Positions 1 to 9,941 of a stretch of 64,000 nt of DNA are shown in pieces. The translations under genes and the position numbers were made by a program. The notes below the pieces were generated by a model. The model saw nothing but the letters and a program-made list of their open reading frames with translations, did not search any database and had not been told where the DNA came from. This DNA comes from Austropuccinia psidii (taxonomy: Eukaryota; Basidiomycota; Pucciniomycetes; Pucciniales; Sphaerophragmiaceae): the NCBI GenBank assembly GCA_023105745.1, contig JALGQZ010000009.1:44545967-44609966 (forward strand), written 5' to 3'. Positions within the stretch are counted from its first letter, which is position 1, and every line of letters begins with the position of its first letter.

Positions 1-666
1 AATGGCATATTTTGATGAATTTCCAAATGTAATGAAGTTTTGAAGGCTTTTCACATGATTTGATGGCATTGTGTGCAAAATGCAGAAAAATGCGGAAATG
101 CTTAAAAATGGCCAATTTGGCCAATGAAACAGTTTTTTATGACAATTTCTTTTATTTTCTTGTGCTTCACTCCACTGTTGAATTTCAAATTTCCATAATT
201 GACTTGATGACTTGGAATTTTCCATGATTTGCTTGGTCTTGGCTTTGAATCTTGACTCGGAGATGAGTTCAAAGTTGACTTCTATTTGTGACTCCAATCA
301 CTCCCATTCCAGGCCTTCTGTCCTTTATGGTCCTGTCTTCTTAGATAAATTGACAGAGCTTTTGAAGAAATTTTGATGAGAACTATCTGTAGTCGGTCTT
401 TATCATTACTAGTATTTGCTCTTTGATTATTAAATCAATTGACTCCCCAAACAAGATATGGGAGTGATGACTGCTGCTTTTGAAATAATAAATAAAAAAT
501 AAAATGATACAATTAAAAGAAAATGAAATAAAATAAAAAGAAATAATTGAGAGAGAAAGAGAGTAAAGAAAAGAAAATGAAGAAACTTCTGTGGATTAAT
601 CTTCTTGTGGTGAGTTGCTTGATTTTGGCCATAATTTTCCTGAAAAGATAAAACCAAACATTTGAT

Positions 667-1097
667 GCTCACAGAGTGGCCAAGGTGCTGTTTTACAAGA
701 AGTAAAACCCTCAGAGATGCATACCATGAGATGGAACTTACTTTCATAACTTCCACTCTCCTCCAAGCATCATGAAAAAATGGAAAATTTTGCCATAAAT
801 GGAGTTTGAGTTAAGGAATGTCTTGAATAATATTGAATCACATAATTTGGAATAATAGAATATGAAATAAAGAGAAAGAATAAAAAGAAAAGAGGGAATT
901 TTGCCATATCTTGATGAAAAGTCCAAATTCAAGGGTATTGATTTTGCAAGGCCTTTTAAACCTGTCCAAAGAAATTGACAAGTGCTCACAAAGTGGCCAA
1001 GTTAATTCTTACAACATATTTGGGTAGAATACCCCCTTAGGTGCATTCCAGGAGAGGAACTTACTTTCATAAACTCCAATTCCATCCAAGCACCATA
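667..1097. repeat. Imperfect direct repeat in the 3' tail of element E
   Basis: Two related copies of about 110 bp lie at 667-774 and 984-1097. Both start with GCTCACARAGTGGCCAAG and end near CTCCAAGCATC / ATCCAAGCACC, and both contain GGAACTTACTTTCATAA. They sit just downstream, on the minus strand, of the chromodomain of element E, so they are probably its 3' untranslated tail. The rest of 1-1105 holds A-rich low-complexity sequence and no believable gene. No LTR end is visible here, so the 3' LTR of E is probably outside the window or too decayed. Confidence 0.6.
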
Positions 1098-1105
1098 AAT
1101 CAAAT

Positions 1106-1367
1106 TCATGAGGCATTTGGGCCAGGCTTGTCTGGATACAAGGTGTGAAAATCCTTGGCAAGGTCTGGGGAGTTGGTAACATTGGAAGCTGGTTCCCAAG
1201 TTGTTCTTTCTGGGTCTTCATTGAATCCTTTCAACTCCACTAGATACCATAATGTACCTCTCTTGAGTTTTGAGTCCAGAACCTGAGCCACTTCCCATTC
1301 TTCTTGCTCTTCCACTATTACTGGTGGTGGTGGCAATTGATGTCACTTTGGGATAGTTGATTGCTTC
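1106..1367 (-). pseudogene. Element E integrase C-terminus with chromodomain (distal fragment)
   Basis: The minus strand encodes a proline run, then EEWEVAQVLDSKLKRG, LWYLVELKGF and TTWEPASN, which is the chromodomain signature found at the end of chromovirus integrases. The usual Trp of the YLVEWKGF-type motif is Leu here. A TGA interrupts the linker just before the proline run. This is the last part of the element E polyprotein; the upstream integrase lies at 11913-12938, on the other side of element A. The reading frame resumes directly across the A insertion once one copy of the 5-bp duplication is removed. Confidence 0.85.
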
Positions 1368-3320
1368 TGTGAACCTTTGAGATATGACCACATACCCAAA
1401 AAGGTCACAAGAAATATTTAAAATAATTATACATTAAAATTAATTATCTTAAAACTACAAAAATGCCATAAATAGGCATAAAAATTGGTTTAACTTAAAC
1501 ACCAATGAATAAAAATTTGAAATAAATTATACAATTGGCTTCCCCATGGTAAAATACACATATACCATTTTCATGGCATATCTGTAAAGTAAATATTTAA
1601 TGAGTTATAAGTAATAATAACTTATAAAAAACATAAATCCTTAATTATTTCAAATACCAATGAAACAAAATGTTGAATAAATGGTACCATTGGATTCTCC
1701 AAAAATTTCCACACATAAAACAATTAAGAAGCTAAGCTCCAAAGTCAATACTCAAGGAGTTAAGCTGAATATATGCACTTTTTTGGTCAACACATATATT
1801 CAAGGATTTTAGCTGATATCTTTTGAAATATGCATGATAGAGTGATGAACCAAAAATAAATCATCACATAATTACTGTACAAATACAAAATGAACTTTAT
1901 TTCACAAGTTATAAACAAGGTTAAAACCTGTAAGGGATTATTGATTAAAATCAATAGAGCTGTTGACCACTTTGTTGTGAAAGTGGTCCAAACTTAAAAA
2001 TCAGTAGACAGTCAGATTCTACTAGTTCATTCGTGAAGAATGACATAATTTTTTATAAAATTCAGGCTATAACCCCTTGAAATCATGGTTTGAAGTTTAA
2101 AATATTAAATTTCAACAGAAAAGATGAGTTACAAGAAAAATCATCAAAAATAGAGTTTTGATGATGTAATTAAATTCTCTTGGAAGCATAAAAAAGTTAT
2201 GCCAAGCTATTAGAATTCACTCTCTGAATGGCTGTAGCATGTAAAACTTAAAAGTTATTAATGATCAAAGTTTGAGCTTAATTTGATCATTTATGATCAC
2301 TCACTGTAACCTTAAATTAAGTTTAACAGTAATATGAGTGATGAAATTGGTGAACACTGTTATTTTATGATTAAAAATAATAAAATCCACAAATTTTGGG
2401 GTTCTTCTAAGCCTTGAAGTCTACAAAACTTAGAGTTATAGGGATAACTCTAAATAATGGCGTAATAATGAGATAGGATGGTTTGATCATGATGTAATCA
2501 TCACCAAACCTCAAAATATTGATCAATCACAGTGGATATGATAAGTGCACATCTACTATAAGCCTGTTGGACTCCAGGAGGAAGGAATTTAATATAAATA
2601 AAGCTCTTTTCACTCTGTTTCCCCCTCAGACGCTTACAAAACATTAAATCATTAAAGAAAAAGGTAATTTCTTTATTCTTTATATATAAGACTTTTATAT
2701 TATTAAAAACTAAATATAATCTCATAATAATCTTCATCTCTGATGTGATTATTGCAATTATCTAATTGTTTTGTTTAAATTTCTCTTAAAAAGCTCAATT
2801 CCACGTAAAATAAAGCAAAATTATAATTTCTCTTAATTTATATTGTAACTACTATTTAAATAAGTTGTATTTACATTCGTAGGCGTGAAATTATCCAAAA
2901 TTATTATATTAAGAATTAAAAGTAGGTTATTTCTATTATTATAATAATTTTTCTCTATTATTACTTTAATAATTCTATAATTAATATAAATAGTATTTAT
3001 ATTAATTTATAACTTTAATATTAGTAATACTATTGTTATTGATTGTTTTTTATTAATAAAAAGCAATTTTTTATGCCTTTATTATTTGTTGGTAACGATA
3101 ATAAAGTGTTTTTGAATATATTAATTATCTTATATTAATATATTTATTTTATTATATTATTATATTTATTTAATAATATAATTATTTTACACCATAATTA
3201 TGATAATTCTTCATTATTATAATTGATTTTATCTTTATTTTTTCATTTATAAGGACATTCATAGTACAATAAGTAAAATATTAATAATTTTTACTTATTG
3301 TTTCGTAGTCAAACCTTACA
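1368..3320 (+). repeat. 5' LTR of element A
   Basis: It begins TGTGAACCTTTGAGATATGA and ends AGTCAAACCTTACA, and matches 9942-11907 along its length. The LTR is very AT-rich in its 3' half. It also matches, in reverse orientation, the solo LTR at 54771-56795. The start resembles the B-family LTR read on the minus strand (TGTGAGCCTTAGAGGT), so the families are related. Any ORF inside it recurs at the same place in the other LTR and is not taken as a gene. Confidence 0.92.
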
Positions 3321-3322
3321 TT

Positions 3323-3340
3323 TGGGGGCCTGGCCGTGAT
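3323..3340 (+). promoter_or_regulatory. Primer-binding site of element A
   Basis: TGGGGGCCTGGCCGTGAT follows the LTR after a 2-nt spacer (TT). Its complement ends in CCA. If that is taken as tRNA positions 59-76, it places a C at position 61 (invariant in tRNAs) and a C at the discriminator position 73. C73 is typical of eukaryotic cytosolic tRNA-Pro, so tRNA-Pro priming is inferred. Element B has the same site with two changes. Confidence 0.65.
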
Positions 3341-3808
3341 ATTTACTCTAAAAGACCTTTAAAAAGATTCTCATTGGGTTTATCCAATAATAAACTATAA
3401 TTATAATAATAAAATTATATAATAACTTTATATTTATTGAGTTTGAATACTATTGAGGCATTTGGAAAGCAATTGTACTGTCTTACATGTGGTTTTTCAC
3501 ATCCTTAGACTTGCAAGAACTTTTTTTGAGTGACTCTAGTAATTAAAAAATATATTTTATAAATTAAAAATAATTTTATACTATAAATTAATTTTATAAA
3601 AGAATCATACTCAATTTTTTTTTATTCTTTAAAAATAAAAATATAAAAAAATTATCAATAAAAAACCAATAAAAAAAGTTATTTTTTATTCATTTTTTAT
3701 TCATTTCTTTATTTATTTTCATTTTTCAAGATCTAAAAGCAATTTTTATGTGGAAAATTGCCATATCTTACCAAAAATAACACTTTTATATAAAAGACTT
3801 ATATTTAT
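3341..3808 (+). other. Untranslated leader of element A
   Basis: This is an AT-rich leader with long A and T runs and no convincing coding sequence. It ends in a pyrimidine-rich stretch and TTTTTTAG followed by TGTTTGA (about 3814-3830). The same arrangement (ATTTTAG then TGTCTGA) occurs at the matching place in element B. This suggests a 3' splice site of a further upstream intron, whose donor I could not identify. Confidence 0.4.
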
Positions 3809-3820
3809 TTGTCTTTTTTA

Positions 3821-3971
3821 GTGTTTGAAGACAATCCAACAGAGGACAACCACACCACTGTTGAAAGATTGGTGGAAGAAATTTGTCAAAGTTCTCCAAC
3901 ACCAATAATCACTAGGAAAAAGAAAGCCAAGAAATTGGACTTTCCAGGACCCACTATTCAGGACTCTGAAG
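3821..3971 (+). CDS. ORF0 exon 1 of element A (putative)
   Basis: An open stretch encodes an acidic segment with VFEDNPTEDNHTT, ending TIQDSE before a GTGAGT donor at 3972. It corresponds in position, reading phase and partly in sequence to the VSDNMVRQENIET segment in element B (41781-41583). No in-frame Met follows the putative 3' splice site, so in A the protein would have to begin in an exon further upstream, or the start has been lost. Function is unknown. It is kept as a coding feature because the exon boundary and phase are conserved in B. Confidence 0.45.
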
Positions 3972-4059
3972 GTGAGTACCCCATTTATAAATTGCCATAA
4001 GAAGAAATCCTGCTCTAACATTCTCTTATTTATTATTTTTCTCAAAATATGACTACCAG
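3972..4059 (+). promoter_or_regulatory. Predicted 88-nt intron that contains the gag start codon (element A)
   Basis: The donor is GTGAGT at 3972 and the acceptor ACCAG ends at 4059. The exon ends in phase 1. The gag ATG (4049-4051) lies eleven bases from the intron's 3' end, so splicing would delete it. The spliced frame then enters frame 0 of 4060 onward, the +1 frame relative to gag. Element B has an intron of 64 nt with the same phase and the same relation to its gag ATG. Confidence 0.55.
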
Positions 4060-4937
4060 AAGAGGCTTCCAATACTCCATCCAATCAGATGGAGCTGGAC
4101 TCAGAGGTAGAATTGATTCCTCAAAAGGGAAAAGGAAGGGAAATATCCCCAGTGGAACAGAATCCACACAAGAAAGTGCCTTATCCCCAAGGCAAGTCCC
4201 AGAAATGCCCATGATATCTGAACCAGAGTTAGAACTAAGCATGAGTGACTCAAAAAGGTACAAATCACATTCAGAGGGCTCAAATAGACATTTACATGAG
4301 CCAGTACAAACAGTACTACACAGTGTACAAAGACAAGGATTGGGAAATGTTGCCCCAAATACACCAAGGAGTGATGAGCTCCTGGCACATCCTGAAAAAG
4401 TTCCTCAAAGAGGAGGAAATAGTGAGATACTCCAATGGATGGAATCCACTATCATCCAAACCTCAAATCAAAAAGATCAAGGAGTACAATGCCAAAAGGA
4501 AGGAGGCAACCAAGGAAGAAGCCCCAAGCCAACCCACTTCCCCAAGAAGGGAAGAAGAAAAAGAAAAAGAATAGGAGAAAACCATATTCCCCAAGCTACA
4601 GGATTCCAAAAATCCAAAAGGATGCCATGGACAATGTATTCAACATGGCCAGAACCTTGATGGAATTCAAGGAAAAGGAAGAAAAAAGAATGAGACAACC
4701 TCATTTCCCGAAGAAATAACCTTGTCCAAAGATGTTGTAAATACTTTAAAAGAAATTAAAAATAGTATATTACCTCTAAAAGAAATTAAAAACAGTTTAT
4801 TATCATTACAAGAAATAAAAAATAACTTATCTTCTTTAACAAAAATTGCTGTACAAAATAAAAAAGAAATTGACAACATTAAGTTTATTGTTGAAAATAA
4901 TAAACCAAAGATTTTAATTGATAACACTCAAAAATGA
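4049..4937 (+). pseudogene. N-terminal gag region of element A
   Basis: The frame beginning MTTRRGF at 4049 corresponds to the MPSTRSG start of element B's long gag ORF. It runs open to 4660. The same frameshift near 4550 that breaks ORF0 transfers it to the frame containing GCHGQCIQHGQN and then KDVVNTLKEIKNS. That frame encodes a helical, Lys/Glu/Asn-rich, coiled-coil-like stretch and ends at TGA 4935-4937. It would have joined directly to the following gag-pol ORF. Confidence 0.65.
4060..4719 (+). pseudogene. ORF0 exon 2 of element A, overlapping gag in the +1 frame (broken)
   Basis: Downstream of the intron the +1 frame encodes an open segment that stops at TGA 4212. After a short stop-rich gap it reopens from 4245 (IDIYMSQYKQYY, then YSNGWNPL). 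A one-base frameshift near 4550 moves it into the frame that ends at 4719 with SYRIPKIQKDAMDNVFNMAR. The last two blocks match the intact 200-codon ORF of element B (VDIYKASH, LLNGWHPL and GYRIPKIQQDAMENVFQMAR). It is a decayed copy of a conserved accessory ORF. The product is not recognised: a lysine-rich middle and a helical C-terminus can be seen, and no known domain. Confidence 0.55.
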
Positions 4938-4955
4938 ATACAAGGACAACAAGAA

Positions 4956-7706
4956 TTGTATAAATACATAAAAGATATCAAAGATAAAACTTTGACAATC
5001 AATTATGACGTGAGTATTGACAATATTACAGAAAAATTAAACAAACTAAGTATTTCTGTAGAAGAATTGAAGAAAAGACTTCATCACACCAAAAAATTAC
5101 TTTTGTACCATGTGGAAAAGAGTGATGAAGCAAGAATGCATCTAAAAGATGACATTCAAAGTGAAATAAGGCTTATTACTGAAAAAATGGATAAAAGTAA
5201 TGAGGCTAACTCAAATATGCCAAAGTTATCAACCCCATTTTCTCACATAAGAAGCCCTGTTAAACCAAAAGAGGAATTAAAAAATCCATTCAAAACAGAC
5301 TTAAGTCACCAAGACAATAACCAAGTCTTAATGGAGGAAGCACCTCAATTGAAAGAATGGCCAACATTCACAGGAGAAGGTGAATATGACCACATGTCAT
5401 TTATCAAGACAATTGAAATGCTACAAGAAGATTATGCCATACCAGATGAATTAATTACTGAAAGATTACATTCATTGTTTGAAAAATCTGCAAAAAGATG
5501 GTATTATGGCATAAGACAAACAAATGGAAAAAATACCTGGTCTTGGTGGAAACAAGAAATAATCAACAAGTGGGCTAATGATTCCTGGAGGTACAACATA
5601 GAGAATGCATTTGAAAATGATTTCTTTGACCCAGACAAAGACAAACCTTTAACTTGGTTCTTAAAACAAGTTGAAAGACTCAATGCATTGTACCCAGAAA
5701 TGTCACAAAAAATGGTGCACATGAAAATACTCAAGAAATGTGGAGGAGAGCTAGAACATGCCCTGAGAAGCAGGTGTATAGAACCATTCTCCACAGAAGA
5801 GTATATCAATGCACTAGAGGACATAGTGAAAAGAACAAAAATTGGCAGAACTTGGAAGAAATTGGACATTAAAAGTCCAAACAAACCATTTATCAAAAAA
5901 TATAAATCAAAAGAAGCTTTCAAGCCCAATACATCCAACAATAATGAGAAAAGAAAATGCCATAAATGTGGAGGTATTGGACACTTAGCCAATAACTGCC
6001 TCAAAAACGCAAAGATTAATGAAATTGTGGAAACAGAAAACCACAATGACAAAGAGGAGGAATCTGACCCTGAAAAAGAAACAGAAGAGTCAGAAAGCTC
6101 TGAAAGTGATGAAATTAATATAATTAATGCACAAATTAATAATATTAATATAATTTATGAAGTACTAGATGTTAACTTAAACTTACCACAACTTGGAACA
6201 TCTGACACAAACCTGACAAATATACAAGATGCCAAAATGTATAGAACCAAATCTGCAAGAGGAATGGGATATACAGCTGGAAAATCAAGTATAAGTATTG
6301 TTATGGTTGATAACCAAGAAGGAAAAGTGAACTTGGATACAGGAGCATATTGTACCTGTGTTGGTAAAAATTATTTAAAAACCATTGTCCCAGATTGGCA
6401 AGAAAAACTTATGCCAATACAAGGTGTCAAATTTAGTAGTGCAAGTGAGAGCATGATGCCCCATGGAATAATTGATTTAACACTAATTTTTCCTCACCCC
6501 TCACAATGTGTCAGAATTAAAGTAGAGCTTTTAGTAATGGACAACTGTACTAGTAATCACTTCATACTTGGAAATGACTACTTATCAATTTATGGTATAG
6601 ATATCTCTAACCAAAAAGATAGATATTTTACAATAGGAGACAACAAAAGACAAAAGTTTGGCTTCTTAAATAACAAAAACCAAATTAAAGTTATTAAGAA
6701 TGAAGAGAAAAGTCCAGAAAATGAACTTTTTATATCTGAACAACTCAAAGAGGCAGAATTCAATGGAGAATTAACAGAAAAAATGAAAGAAAAATTGATT
6801 GAACTCTTATTTAAGTACAAAAATGCCTTTGCAACTGACAAAGAGCCACTAGGTGCCATAATTGGGAATGAGGTGGATATAATTATTAATGTGGAAAAGC
6901 CTTACCCACCTTTACTAAGGAGAACTGCTTACCCAGCTAGTCCAAGGGCTAGAGAAGCCTTGGAGGTACACATTAAAGAATTAATGGACCTTGGAGTATT
7001 AAGAAAAGTAGGACATAATGAACAGGTAGAGGTCACCACACCTGTCATTATAACTTGGCATAATGGAAAATCAAGAATGGTAGGAGACTTCAGAGCCCTG
7101 AACACCTATACCATTCCAGACAGATATTCAATACCCAGAATCCATGAGACATTGACACAATTGTCACAAGCTAAGTTCATTACAGCCATGGATGCCTTAA
7201 AGGGTTTTCATAAAAATTTCTTAACAGAAAATGCCAGGACACTACTGAGGATAATAGTCCACTGTGGGATTTTTGAATACTTAAGAATGCCATTTGGCAT
7301 AAAAAATGCACCCTCCCATTATCAAAGGATGATGAATACCATATTTCCTGAAGAATTATCAGAAGGATGGTTAATTATCTATATTGATAATATCAGTGTT
7401 TGCTCAGAAACTTGGGAAAATCACCTTAAAAGACTAGAAAGGGTACTACAAAAAATAGTTCAAGTGAATATGAAAATTTCCTTGAAAAAGTGTCATTTTG
7501 CATACAATGAACTAAAAGCACTAGGACATGTTGTATCTGGACTTAGTCTAGGCATAGACAAGAATAAAGTAGCAGAAGTACTACTTAAGCCAATGCCTCA
7601 AACCAAAAAAGAAATGAAATCATTTCTAGGATTTGCTGGTTACTATAGACAGCATATAAAGGACTTTGCAAAAATTGCCAAATCCTTGTATAAGCCATGT
7701 GATTAA
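4956..7706 (+). pseudogene. Gag core, protease and reverse transcriptase of element A
   Basis: An open stretch of 916 codons. Residues about 130-300 are the gag core ([16 protein letters not shown], then [15 protein letters not shown]). A CCHC zinc knuckle, [14 protein letters not shown], lies near residue 335. The retropepsin active site LDTGAYC is near 458. The RT palm follows from about 640 ([25 protein letters not shown]). The RT catalytic motif reads YIDN instead of YIDD, because the codon at 7389-7391 is AAT. The frame ends at TAA 7704-7706, where element B reads through. With a changed catalytic Asp and a premature stop, this copy cannot make active RT. Confidence 0.9.
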
Positions 7707-8378
7707 CAAAAAGTCTATGAAATGACAGAAGAAAGAGTCAAGGCATATGAAGAATTGCAAAATTCCTTAGCAAATTACCCATTTCTTCTAATTCCAGATT
7801 GGAAACTACCCTTCAAACTTTACATTGATGCTTGTGGAGAAGGACTAGGTGCTGCACTACACCAGACACAAATTATCAATGATAAACCAGTGGAAGGACC
7901 AATTTGTTTTATTTCAAGACAGATAAAGCCAACAGAAGCAAGATATGGATCTAGCCAAATGGAATGCCTCTGCTTAGTGTGGGCTTTAGAAAAATTAGAT
8001 TATTACTTGGATGGAACAGTATTTGATGTGATTACAGATTGTAATGCTGTAAAATCTCTATTAAATATGAAAAATCCAAATAGACACATGCTGAGATGGC
8101 AAATTTCTATCCAAGAATATAGAGGAAATATGACTATTGTTCATAAATCTGGTAATATTCATAAAATTTCAGATGGTCTTAGAAGATGGGCTCTAGCAAA
8201 TACCCCTGACAATCCAGCATGGGTACCACAGGAAGAGCACCATATAGAAGGAATATGTGTTACAGACATTGGCACAGAACTATTTAACCAAGTTAAAGAA
8301 AGCTATAAGATAGACAAGAATTGCTATATCTCAAGCCAACTTCTAATGAAAGACTGCAAAGATCCATCACTTTCATGA
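7707..8378 (+). pseudogene. RNase H region of element A
   Basis: It continues the same frame after the TAA. It encodes the end of the RT connection ([13 protein letters not shown]), then the RNase H core: [16 protein letters not shown] (first catalytic Asp), [15 protein letters not shown] (Glu) and VITDCNAV (Asp). [20 protein letters not shown] follows. It stops at TGA 8376-8378, where element B continues into the spacer before integrase. The RNase H acidic residues are present although the polyprotein is broken. Confidence 0.88.
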
Positions 8379-9820
8379 AAATTAGATGAAACATGGAAAA
8401 AGGCATATGATGAAGGAAGATTCCACCTCCTTGATGGAATCCTTTACCATAGAACAAAACACACATGTGTTATGGCCTTAACAGATAGAACCCTGATAAA
8501 CACTATTTTACATGAGTGTAATGATAGTGTTGCAGATGGACATCTTTCAGAAGACAGAACACTAGAAATGGTGAAAACCTGCTCTTGGTGGGCAAATTGG
8601 AAGAAAGATGTTTCAGAATACTGCCAAACCTGTGACAGATTTAAAAAAGCCAATAGACACACAGGAAAGAAATTTGGAATGATGATCCGAATCCAAGAAC
8701 CAAAATCCCCTTGGGAAATAGTTCATATGGATTGGGTAACAGCATTACCTCCAGGAGGAGACAAAAGCTATAATGCATGCCTAGTATTAGTTGACAGGTA
8801 TAGCAAAAATCCCATGTTCCTACCATGTCACAAAGATGAAACAGCTATGGACACAGCCATAATGATATGGAATAAAGTCATTAGCCATACAGGCTTATTC
8901 CAGAATATTATAAGTGACAGAGACCCAAAGTTCACTTCAGCATTATGGACAAATCTCCATAACTTGTTTGGGACAAAGTTATCATTCTCAAAAGCTTACC
9001 ATCCTCAAACTGATGGTTTAGCAGAAAGAATGATACAAACCTTGGAGGACATGATCAGAAGATTCTGTGCCTATGGACTAGAACTCAAAGATTCTGATGG
9101 TTTAACCCATGATTGGTGTACACTATCACCAGCTCTTGAGCTGGTATATAAAACATCAATCCATTTTTCTACTGGCAAAACACCAGCAATTCTAGAAAAA
9201 GGATAGAATCCAAGATTTCCTTATGATACCCTCAAAAAGGACTTAGTGGATATACATCCAACAACAAGCAGTTTTAAGATAATGCTTGACAAAGCAAGAC
9301 ACCATGCAAACAGATGTATGCAAGATTATTTCAAATATGCAAAAGAAAGATGGGATAAAAGTCATAAACCACCTGAATTCAAAATAGGAGACTTGGTCCT
9401 AGTATCAACCCTTAATTTCAATAACATAAAAGGTCCAAAGAAATTGAAAGATTCCTTTGCAGGACCATTTCTGATAAAGGCACTTCATGGACCCAATACT
9501 GTGCAATTGGAACTCACAGGTGAATTAATGAACAAACACCCAACTTTTCCTGTAAGTCTGATAAAACCTTACAGCTCAAGTGACAAGGAGTTATTTGCAT
9601 TAAGAAATAAACCCCCACTTGAAATCCCCCCTTTGAAGAAGGAGAGGAAAAGAAAATTGTAAAAGTCCTTAAAGAAAGAAGGACAAGAAACAAAAAAGAA
9701 AGAGAATACCTTGTAAGGTATAAAAATTCAACTCAATAAGATGAATGGCTACTTGAGAAAGATATAACAAATTCTGATAAACTACTAAGAAGGTTCAGAC
9801 ATGAAAGAAAACCTAAAGAA
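8379..9820 (+). pseudogene. Integrase of element A with C-terminal chromodomain-like segment
   Basis: It contains the zinc-binding HHCC domain (HECNDSVADGHL, then CQTCDRFKKAN) and the catalytic core, with first Asp in VHMDWVTALPPGG, second in IISDRDPKFTS and Glu in YHPQTDGLAERM. The frame is broken by TAG at about 9204 (Trp in element B, so G to A), by a frameshift near 9650 and by TAA near 9737. The last part (EYLVRYKNSTQ, then DEWLLEKDI and LLRRFRHER) is a chromodomain-like fold signature, as in element B. This places both elements near the chromoviruses. Confidence 0.88.
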
Positions 9821-9929
9821 TAGAAAAGTTAAGCATTATTGAGCTTCAAGACTAACAAAGTCTAACGAAGAGGTAGGACAATGGATGATACCCTAATTAC
9901 ACATATCAGATTGTGGTACAATCTTCTTT

Positions 9930-9941
9930 GGTGGTAGGGAA
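9930..9941 (+). promoter_or_regulatory. Polypurine tract of element A
   Basis: GGTGGTAGGGAA lies immediately before the 3' LTR (TGTGAACC). In element B the equivalent site on the minus strand is AGGGGGAGGGAA before TGTGAGCC. This is the expected plus-strand priming site for reverse transcription. The preceding 100 bases are non-coding. Confidence 0.7.

Noticed and set aside
2501..2737. 78-codon ORF in the 5' LTR of A and its twin at 11077-11313
   Set aside because: Both lie at the same place in the two LTRs and are identical because the LTRs are copies; no domain and poor composition.
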